Shown here piece after piece: positions 17,605-26,400 of a stretch of DNA of 55,167 nt. This DNA is from Acidobacteriota bacterium. Its GTDB lineage: Bacteria; Acidobacteriota; Blastocatellia; UBA7656. A program made the translations under genes and the position numbers. Where the stretch lies: contig JACQDB010000054.1 of assembly GCA_016201275.1 (NCBI GenBank), positions 1-55,167 on the forward strand. Direction: 5' to 3'. Each line of letters begins with the position of its first letter. The first letter of the stretch is position 1. Under the pieces are notes generated by a model that was given only the letters and a program-made list of their open reading frames with translations, searched no databases and was not told the origin of the DNA.

Positions 17605-18055
17605 TTATAGTTTCCCCCCTTGTACTATCAAGTTCAAACCAGACGGCAAACGGCATTCACTGCCTCTGGCGAAGCGAATCATTTATCAGTTAATGCTAAG
17701 ACAAAATTGATTGAAAAAAGCATCAAGCGTTCGCCTATTATATAGAAATATGCGCGAATGCAAAGAGAAATTTGGCCAGCGTAAAAACTGCTTTACTAAC
17801 GGTTTTGCTGACGTTGTGACTAAGTTTTACAGACCATGTTTTTAATTAGAGCAGCAATAACAACGAAAGCGCTAAGTTTGTTTAGTTGTGGTTTGCCAAG
17901 CTGTTGCTTTTCTGTGCGATGAAGTAGCGGCATGGTGTGTGGCTTTTGGCGCAGGGGCTGAGAAGGTAAACCGCGCCGTGTGGTTTGATAGCGTAGGCGA
18001 AAGCTAAAAAAGGCTTTGAAAAAGGGGAAAAAAGGTTTTCGGTGAGCCGATTCGC
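17605..18055. other. intergenic stretch, nothing identified
   Basis: I see no gene, repeat or strong promoter in this 450-bp AT-richer gap between divergent genes. A 114-aa minus-strand frame (17820-18164) has no ribosome site and no protein-like composition. Confidence 0.5.
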
Positions 18056-18084
18056 TTGACTTGAATGGAGCGAATTCATACAAT
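18056..18084 (+). promoter_or_regulatory. sigma70-type promoter of the tail-collar operon
   Basis: TTGACT (18056-18061) and TACAAT (18079-18084) are separated by exactly 17 nt. The predicted leader before the first collar gene is long, about 190 nt, which leaves room for regulation. Confidence 0.65.
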
Positions 18085-18279
18085 CGCTGAGCCTTCAACA
18101 AGCAGCAACACCGTTTTCGCATTGAATCAAACCGTCTTTCGCAGGTTGTAACTGGCGAAAGCAAAACGAGTCAACCGAAGTAGTCCACACGGCTTTCTGT
18201 ATCCGTGCCTAACGAGGTTGACTGAACGTCATGGCGACATGACCAGTTGGCTAACAAATCAACGAAAAAGGAGGTAAGA

Positions 18280-18792
18280 ATGGCTGAACCTTTCTTGTCA
18301 GAAATCCGCATCATGAGTTTTGGTTTCCCCCCCAAAGGCTGGGCTTTATGTGACGGGCAACTCTTGCCCATCAATCAGAATCAAGCCTTGTTTTCTTTGC
18401 TGGGTACAACATACGGCGGTGATGGTCGGGTCAATTTCGGCTTGCCGAATTTGCAAGGTCGCGTGCCGATTCACATGGGAGCCGGTCACACGCTCGGCGA
18501 GCGCGGCGGCGAACAGGCGCACACCTTGTCCATTTCCGAATTGCCGACCCACGTACACACCTTGAGTGGCTCCTCCAACGCCGGGCCTAGCGGTTCGGTG
18601 ATTATTCCCACCAACAATGTGTTGGCGGCGACGCCCAATCAATTCTACGACAGCACGGGAAGTAATTTGACGGCATTGAATCCGACCTCGGTCAGCAATG
18701 TCGGCGGCAGTCAGGCGCATTTGAATATGCAGCCGTTTCTGGTCTTGAATTTTTCCATTGCTTTGCAAGGAATCTTCCCATCACAAAACTAA
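18280..18792 (+). CDS. phage-tail-collar (microcystin-dependent) protein 1
   Basis: The 170-aa product has the Tail Collar fold signature near its N-terminus: SEIRIMSFGFPPKGWALC, DGQLLPINQNQALFSLLGTT, YGGDGRVNFGLPNLQGRVP. A central HTLSISELPTHVHTLSG histidine-rich segment and a C-terminal NMQPFLVLNFSIALQGIFP complete the family. Such proteins are known from phage short tail fibres and bacterial MdpB-like proteins. ATG 18280 follows AAGGAGGT. It is the first of three tandem paralogues with no other phage genes around. Confidence 0.92.
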   Translation: MAEPFLSEIRIMSFGFPPKGWALCDGQLLPINQNQALFSLLGTTYGGDGRVNFGLPNLQGRVPIHMGAGHTLGERGGEQAHTLSISELPTHVHTLSGSSNAGPSGSVIIPTNNVLAATPNQFYDSTGSNLTALNPTSVSNVGGSQAHLNMQPFLVLNFSIALQGIFPSQN

Positions 18793-18804
18793 GAGGAGAA
18801 AACC

Positions 18805-19308
18805 ATGGCACAACCTTATGTTGGTGAAATCCGTATGTTCGCCGGCAACTTCGCTCCGGCTGGGTGGATGTTTTGCGAGGGGCAGTTGCTTCCTATCTCG
18901 GAATATGAAACGCTGTTCAATCTGATTGGCACGACCTATGGCGGGGACGGACAATCCACCTTTGCGCTGCCCGATTTACGCGGACGTTTGCCCATGCATT
19001 TCGGCAACGGCTTTACCTTGGCGGAAACCGGCGGCGTCGAAACCGTCACCTTGACGGTGAGCCAGATGCCGGCGCACTCTCATGCTTTGCTCGGCTCGAC
19101 CAACAACGCCAGCAATGCGAGTCCACAAAATAGTGTATTGGCCAAGGCGACGACCTTCGATGGCTACATCGCCGACACCACTACCGTCAACATGGCTGCG
19201 ACCTCTATAGGGGCGACGGGCGGCAATCAACCGCATAACAATTTTCAGCCGTATTTATGCGTTGACTTCATCATCTCACTGTTCGGGATTTTCCCGTCAC
19301 AAACCTAA
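18805..19308 (+). CDS. phage-tail-collar (microcystin-dependent) protein 2
   Basis: The 167-aa paralogue reads GEIRMFAGNFAPAGWMFCEG, then SEYETLFNLIGTTYGGDG and FALPDLRGRLPMHFG. The histidine motif is SQMPAHSHALLGS and the C-terminus is NNFQPYLCVDFIISLFGIFP. ATG 18805 follows a GAGGAGAAAA site, 12 nt after the first gene's stop. It lacks the Asp of the DGQLLP motif (EGQLLP). Confidence 0.92.
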   Translation: MAQPYVGEIRMFAGNFAPAGWMFCEGQLLPISEYETLFNLIGTTYGGDGQSTFALPDLRGRLPMHFGNGFTLAETGGVETVTLTVSQMPAHSHALLGSTNNASNASPQNSVLAKATTFDGYIADTTTVNMAATSIGATGGNQPHNNFQPYLCVDFIISLFGIFPSQT

Positions 19309-19321
19309 AGGAGAAAAACAC

Positions 19322-19843
19322 ATGGATCCATTTGTAGCTGAAATTCGCATCTTTCCCTTTAACTTTGCGCCGAAAGGCTGGGCCTTTTGTGACGGGCAAA
19401 TTTTGCCGCTTTCGCAAAACACGGCGTTATTCTCTTTGCTCGGCACCACCTATGGCGGCGATGGCAAATCCAATTTCGCGCTGCCCAATATGCAAGGCAA
19501 CGCGCCCATGCATCCGGGGCAGGGGCCGGGCTTGAGTTTGCACGATCTGGGCGAGACCGGCGGCAGTGAAACCGTAAGTTTGCTGGAGTCGGAAATGCCT
19601 TCGCACGCCCATACCCTGATGGCCAATAGCTCGCCTGCTGATAATCCGACTCCGACCAATAATTCTTTGGCGCGAGTGAGCGGCGCGACGCCCTATCAGA
19701 CCAACACCTCGACAAACTTGGTGGGGTTGAGTGGCAATGCCCTTGCTCCGGCAGGCGGCGACCAGCCGCATAACAATATGCAGCCGTATCTGACCTTAAA
19801 TTTTTGCATCGCCCTGCAAGGCGTTTATCCGCCACGCACGTAA
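19322..19843 (+). CDS. phage-tail-collar (microcystin-dependent) protein 3
   Basis: The 173-aa paralogue reads AEIRIFPFNFAPKGWAFCDG, LFSLLGTTYGGDGKSNFALP and NMQGNAPMHPG, with SEMPSHAHTLMA and the C-terminal NNMQPYLTLNFCIALQGVYP. ATG 19322 follows AAAGGAGAAAA, 13 nt after the second gene; the frame is also open upstream, inside the second gene, but without a ribosome site. A large hairpin follows the stop. Confidence 0.92.
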   Translation: MDPFVAEIRIFPFNFAPKGWAFCDGQILPLSQNTALFSLLGTTYGGDGKSNFALPNMQGNAPMHPGQGPGLSLHDLGETGGSETVSLLESEMPSHAHTLMANSSPADNPTPTNNSLARVSGATPYQTNTSTNLVGLSGNALAPAGGDQPHNNMQPYLTLNFCIALQGVYPPRT

Positions 19844-19891
19844 TGATGGCGCGTAGGCTTCGGGCATAGGGGAATTATCGCAACGCTGGTG

Positions 19892-19978
19892 AAAGAGGAC
19901 ACGGGTTGAACGCATCACCCTGCGACGTGCGGCAGCGCACCGTCAAAGGGAGATGCGTCGCTACTCGTGTCCTTTTCT
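19892..19978 (+). terminator. extended hairpin after the tail-collar operon
   Basis: Nested arms pair AAAGAGGACACG with CGTGTCCTTTTC, then ACGCATCACCCT with AGGGAGATGCGT (one mismatch), with a further short inner stem. The 87-nt structure ends in TTTTCTTG. It is longer than a usual terminator and could be a structured RNA. Confidence 0.6.
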
Positions 19979-20452
19979 TGCTTGGCCGTTTGGTTTGCCA
20001 ACGGCGGCTGACCGGAGTATAGTCATCCGGGTTTCGACAGATGCAATTGATGGTTTGGAGAGCGCTTGACCGCATCTTCAGCGCCAGCCGATGTCCTGAA
20101 ATTTCGGCCTACGGTTCAAGCCCTACTCTATGCAGCGTACCATTGTCGTAATAAGGTGAAGGTAAGCTTCTGATTCAACGAACCTCTTGCATTCTTCCTG
20201 TGGTTCCAAGTGGTGTAGGACACTATCAGTAGCCCGACATACAGCGTATTTTGATTTGGCCGCAGTGGGCAATCCCGCCTAAACTCGTGCGGGACTACCA
20301 GCCAAGTTTGACGCGCAACTATCAAAGAAAATTGAGGCGGTCGCCACGCGCCCTGATAACGGTTCCCACTGAACGCGGCGGAATCTATAGTCACCGTTGG
20401 CAGACGCGCCCAGGCAGCATCCATATAAAAAAGTCATCCAAGGAGTACACCC
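19979..20452. other. intergenic stretch upstream of the giant gene
   Basis: This gap should hold the promoter of the 2562-aa gene, but I find no convincing -35/-10 pair. Around 20215-20227, GTAGGACACTATC resembles an end of the MITE-like element at 4133-4324. A good AAGGAG site precedes the giant gene's ATG. Confidence 0.45.
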
Positions 20453-23400
20453 ATGAAGAAAAATATTTTCCGCCTCGCTATCTATCTCATAGCGGTCTCA
20501 TTCGCTTTGCTGATTTTACCCAAATTTTTCTCCGCTTACATGACCTCATCAAGTTCAAAGACGCGGACTGTGCCGGAGCGCTATACAACGGCGACCGCGC
20601 TCAATGAAGCGAGCGGCAATATGCCGGAGCCGAAAAGCGGACGTGGCGTGAAGCCGTTGAGCGCACGAGTAACGACAGCCGCTGCCATGTTTGCGGCTAC
20701 GGTTACGGCGAGCAAGACCGTCAGCCCTGCGAGCGCTGCACCAGGAGCCACGCTGACCTACACCGTCACCATTGCCGATAGCGGCATGGACGCGACGGCT
20801 CTGGCGCTCAATGACACCATTGACACCAACACGACGCTCGTAGCCGGTTCAGTGAAAGCCACCCCCGTCGCAGTGAATGACAGCTATACCGCCACCGGCA
20901 ACGTGCAGATTACCATTCCGGCAGGCAGCGGGGTACTGGTCAATGATTTTCTGGGTATTCCAACCGCCACCATCACGGCCTCCGATACCACCAGCGCGCA
21001 AGGCGGCACGGTCGCAGTGAATGCCGATGGCAGCTTTACTTATAATCCACCACGCGGCTATGAAGGCACAGACACCTTCACCTATACCCTCAGCAATACG
21101 CAGGGCAGCAACGTCGGCACCGTGACCTTCACGGTCACAGGCATGATCTGGTTCATCAACAACACGGCTGGCGCTTGCAGTTCAACGTGCGATGGGCGCT
21201 TGACCAATCCTTATACTACGCTGGCGGCATTTCAAGCAGTGAATAATGGCACAGGCAATAACCCTGCGGCCAACGATAATATTTTCCTCTACACAGGCAC
21301 CAGCAACTACACAGGACCGATTACGCTGTTGAGCGGTCAGAAGTTGATTGGGCAAGGAGCGACCGCCTCGCTATCGAGCATCACCGGATTGACGCCGCCA
21401 ACCGGCAGCTTGGCGTTGCCTGCGACCAGCGGCACACGCCCGGTCATCGCCGCTGCGGTCACGGACTTGACGCTTTCAAGCGGCAACACGATTCGCGGCT
21501 TTAATATCAGCAACACCGGCGGCACGGCGTTGACCGGCAGCACCGTCGGCAATCTTAGCGCCAGCGAAATCGCCATCACCAATACTAATGGCGGCGGCGT
21601 CAATCTCAACGGCGGCAACCCTACGGCAACCTTTAACAGCATCAACACCACAGGCGGCGCTAACGGCATCAGCTTACAGAATCTGACCGGCAGTTTCACG
21701 GTTCTAGGCGATGGCGGCGCGACGAACAACGGTTCGGGCGGCACGATTCAAACTACCACCAGCCACGGCGTGTTGATCTCGAACGCCACCAATATCACGC
21801 TGGGTTACATGAACATCACCAACAGCGGCAACGGCGCGGGCGGTGATGTCAACGCCGATGGCATCAACGGCGTGACTCTTAACGGCTTGACTTTGACGCG
21901 CTGCAACGTCACAGACAACGCCGGTGATAGCGGGGTCAACGCGCAGGGCGTCTCGTTGAGCGGCGCGATGAACGGCACGTACAACATCACGAATTGCACA
22001 CTAGGTCCGAACCGCCACGACAACCTGCAAGTGCGCCCGACTTCCGGCACGATTACCGCTTTCAACATCACCGGCGGCACCATCACCGGCAGCGTCGGCA
22101 ACAGCGGTTTGAATTTCAACGTCGCGGTGACGACTGTGGTAACGGCGCTCAATATCACCAGCACGACGATCTCCAATAATTTCGCCGACGGTATGCAAAT
22201 TGATGCTGCCGACACCTCGATCATCACCCTGGCGACGATTGATAGTTGTACGTTCACCGGCAACAATATTGCTATGGACGTGGATAATTCTCAGAACGGC
22301 GTCAACAAGTTCAAGATTATAAACAACAACTTTCAGAACCAGCACAGCTCTGCGATTAACGTCTTTGCCGGTGGTACAGGCGGCGGCGTGGACGGCAAGA
22401 TTTTAAACAATACCATCGGCACCAACAACACCAAGGATTCCGGCTCGGCTATCGGCAACGCCATTCGCTTAAACATCAATGAGCAGGCGAACGGCAAGAT
22501 TCAGGTGGATGGCAACCAGATTCACGAAGTCCCGAATGCTCGTGTCATTGAAGCGATTGGTCGTCTAGGCACGGGCGGCGCAAACTTCATCATCACCAAT
22601 AACACAATCACCGTGCCGACTGGCACCAATCAAACGATTTGCGATGGTTCGACTACGACGGCTTGTCCGCTGGCAGGCATCTATGTCGAAGCCAACACCG
22701 GCAACACGGTGTGCGCCAGAGTCACTGGCAACGTCGTCAACTATGATCCGTCGGCGTTTCCCGGCGGCTTCGGCGGTGAACAATCCATTCGCGTGCGACA
22801 GACAGGCGCTCCGGCGGGCATCTTCAATCTTGAACAAGGCTTTGCCGCTCTTGCCACCAACAACACAGTGGTCAATACAGGACAATCCGGCACCATCAAC
22901 ACGGTTGCCGCTAATTCCTGTACCGGGCCCACCGTTGCCATCGTCGAGGAGCAAAATCCGCCGCCGCCTGCCGCGCTCACGCTTGAGCCGCAAGTTTTGG
23001 AACGCCTCGAAGATACGCTCTACTCGGAAGAGACGGCTTGGCACAAAGCGGCTGCGCCTGTTGAGTTGTCCACACAGGAATTGAACTGGATGGTGCAGGC
23101 AGCGATTGCTCGTCTGTCGGCGCTGGGACTCTCGGCTACCGACGCGACGCGTTTGCAAAACCTGCAATTTGAAGTGGCAAAACTCGAAGAAGGCATAGTC
23201 GCAAAGGCGAACCTACAACGCGTGTTGATTAGCAGCACTGCCGATAATTATGGCTGGTTTGTTGATCCCACGCCGGAACGCGACGAGCAATACAAGCGTC
23301 ACCGCTTCGAGAGCGACCGCGTAGCGAAAGGTAGTCCGGCGTTAGGCAAGCTCGACTTGCTGACGGCTCTGATGCGCGAGATGGTTTTTGTTTTAGGCTC

Positions 23401-26400
23401 GGAAAAAGGCGTCCGCTCTTTCCGCAACAGTGGCTTGATGCAAGTGACGTTGCCGCCTAACACTCGCCGCTTACCGGGCGTAGAGGATAACGTGTTGATT
23501 GAAACTGTGCCGGTTTTGCAAACCAGCACAGGCTTCAACAAAGGCACGCAGACGATTTCGCAAGCGCTGAATTCCAGGTCAATGGAAAACCTCGCAACCG
23601 ACCAGAGCGCGTTTTTCTCAACCAGTGATCTCACCAATCGTCTGGTGAGAGTGCAAGCGAGTGGAGAAAATCTGCGACCGGTCTATGCGGCATTGTACAA
23701 ACCCAACGCCGCAACGCCAGTAATGATGTCCGGCGAAACCGTCACGGTCACCGTAGGCACACTGCCTGTAGGCAAGAACGTCGTCATCACTTTTCAGGCG
23801 ACGATTAACACACCTTTCCCGACTAATACTTGCCAGGTGTCGAATCAGGGAACTGTGAGCGGCAGCAATTTCTCGAATGTCTTGACCGATGATCCGGGGG
23901 TTGCGGGAACTGCCAATCCCACCGTAACGGCGATTACTATTCCGCCAGTGATTGGCGCGTGTCCGACGAATATCACCGGCAACACCGATGCGAATCTTTG
24001 TACGCGAGTGACGACCTTCACGACGCCGACCGCTACAGGCTGCCCTGTGCCTACGGTGACTTGTTCGCCAGCTTCGGGCTTTGCCTTCGCCAAAGGCGTG
24101 ACTACGGTGACTTGCACGGCGTCCAATACCAGTGGGCCGGATTCAACTTGCACCTTCACCGTCACGGTCAATGATAATCAAGCGCCGGTGTTTGCCAATT
24201 GCACCAACATCACCACCAACACGGCGCTCAATCTATGCACCGCCAATGTCACTTACACGACGACGCTTAATGACAATTGTCCTGGGCAGACTTTCTCTTG
24301 TGTACCGGCTTCGGGTTCGACTTTCGCGAAAGGTGTGACCACGGTCAATTGCACAGGCAGCGATGCGGCAGGCAATCCCGCTACGCCTTGCTCGTTCACC
24401 GTCACCGTCAATGATAATCAAGCGCCGACTTTGACTTGTCCGGCTAATGTCACGACCAGCACCGATGCCGGAGTCTGTACGGCGGTGGTGACGTATGCCA
24501 ATGCCACGGCGGCGGATAATTGTCCGGGGGTCGGCACCCCAAGTTGTTCTCCGGCTTCTGGCACCGCCTTCAGCAAAGGCGTGACCACGGTGACTTGCAA
24601 TGTGATGGATGCGGCGGGCAATGCGGCGACGCCTTGCAGTTTCACCGTCACCGTCAACGATACGGAAGCGCCTAAGAGTTGCGTCACCCCACCGGCCAAC
24701 ATGATTTCGTGGTGGAGTGGTGACGGCAACGCTAACGATATTCAAGGCGTCAGCCCCAACAACAACAACGGCAGTGGCGGCGCGTTTGCGGCAGGCAAGG
24801 TCGGACAAGCCTTCACCTTCAGCGGTTCCACTTTGGTCAGTGCGCCAAATTCTGCGAGCTTGAACTTGACCGGCACAGCAGTGACGATTGACGGTTGGAT
24901 CAATCCCAATTCCAACGCCACGGATGCGGTCTATTTCGGTAAGACATCTTCCGGCGCGAATGATTATTTGTTGCTCTATCAATTCAGCAACATCTCGGCG
25001 ATTATCAAAACCGGAACCACCGAGACCATTCTCAACACCGGCGTGTCGCCCACGGTAGGCGTGTGGACGCACATCGCTTTGGTTTATAACGGCACCGATA
25101 TGCGCGTCTATGTCAACGGCGTGTTGACGGGCGGGGCGACCGCCAAGACCGGCAATCTGGCAGGCTCGAATGTGCCGTTTTCAATTGGCGGCAGAAGCGG
25201 CGGCCTGTTCTTCAACGGTTTGATAGATGAAGTAGAGGTGTTCGGTCGCGCTTTGTCAGCGGCAGAGATTCTCTCCATCTACAATGCTGGCAGCTTCGGC
25301 AAGTGCAAACCTGTGGTGGTCAATAACACTTCGGGGCAATGCTCGGCGACCAACACCTACACCAACCCGACCTTTACGGATAACTGCACGGGCGGCAGCA
25401 TCGTGTGCGCGCCGCTGGCCAACACGACCTTCCCTGTAGGCACGACGACGGTCAGTTGCACGGTGACCGATGCCAGTAGCAACACCTACACCAATTCCTT
25501 CGAGGTGCGGGTGGTAGATAATCAAGCGCCGACTTTGACTTGCCCGACCAATGTGACGACCAACACCGCTGCGGGAGTCTGTACGGCGGTGGTGACTTAT
25601 ACGACCCCAACGGCCAGTGATAACTGCACAGGAGCGACCGTGAGTTGCTCACCGGCATCGGGTTCGACTTTCAACAAAGGCGTGACGACGGTGACTTGCA
25701 CGGCGACCGATGCGGCGGGTTTGACCGGCACTTGCACGTTTACGGTGACGGTCAATGATAATCAAAATCCGACCATCAGTTGTCCGGTGAACATCACGCA
25801 GTCAACCGATTCGGGAGTTTGCACAGCAGTCGTCACTTACACGACGCCTACGGCTGCGGACAACTGTCCGGGAGTCGGCACGGTGACGTGCACTCCGGCC
25901 TCGGGCGCGACCTTCAACAAAGGGGTGACGACGGTGAGTTGCAGTGTCACGGATGCGTCGAGCAATCCGGGTTCGTGTACCTTCACGGTGACGGTCAATG
26001 ACACGCAGAATCCGACTCTGGGGGCGTGTCCGGCCAATCAGAATGTCAGCACCGCCGGCGGCTGCGTCAATGTCAGCTACACGCCGCCTACGGTTTCGGA
26101 TAACTGCACGGGAGCGACGGTCAGTTGTAGTCCGGCATCGGGAACCTGCTTCGCGGTGGGGACGACGACGGTGACTTGCACCGGCACGGATACTTCGAGC
26201 AACACCGCGAGTTGTAGTTTTACGGTGACGGTGACGCCTTGCACGATCACTTGCCCGGCCAATGTGACGACGCCAGCCGATAGCGGCCAATGCACGGCGG
26301 TGGTCAGCTACAGCGCGCCGACGACGGCAGGCACTTGCGGCACGGTGACCTGTTCGCCAGCCTCCGGTGCGGCCTTCCCGAAAGGCATCACGACGGTGAC

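Noticed and set aside
17820-18164. 114-aa minus-strand frame between the Tat protein and the tail-collar genes
   Set aside because: No ribosome site, no family resemblance, and it overlaps the clear promoter of the tail-collar operon.
18247-19843. Tail-collar genes as part of a prophage or tailocin
   Set aside because: No sheath, tube, baseplate, terminase, portal or integrase gene is in the window, so a phage origin of the cluster is not supported.
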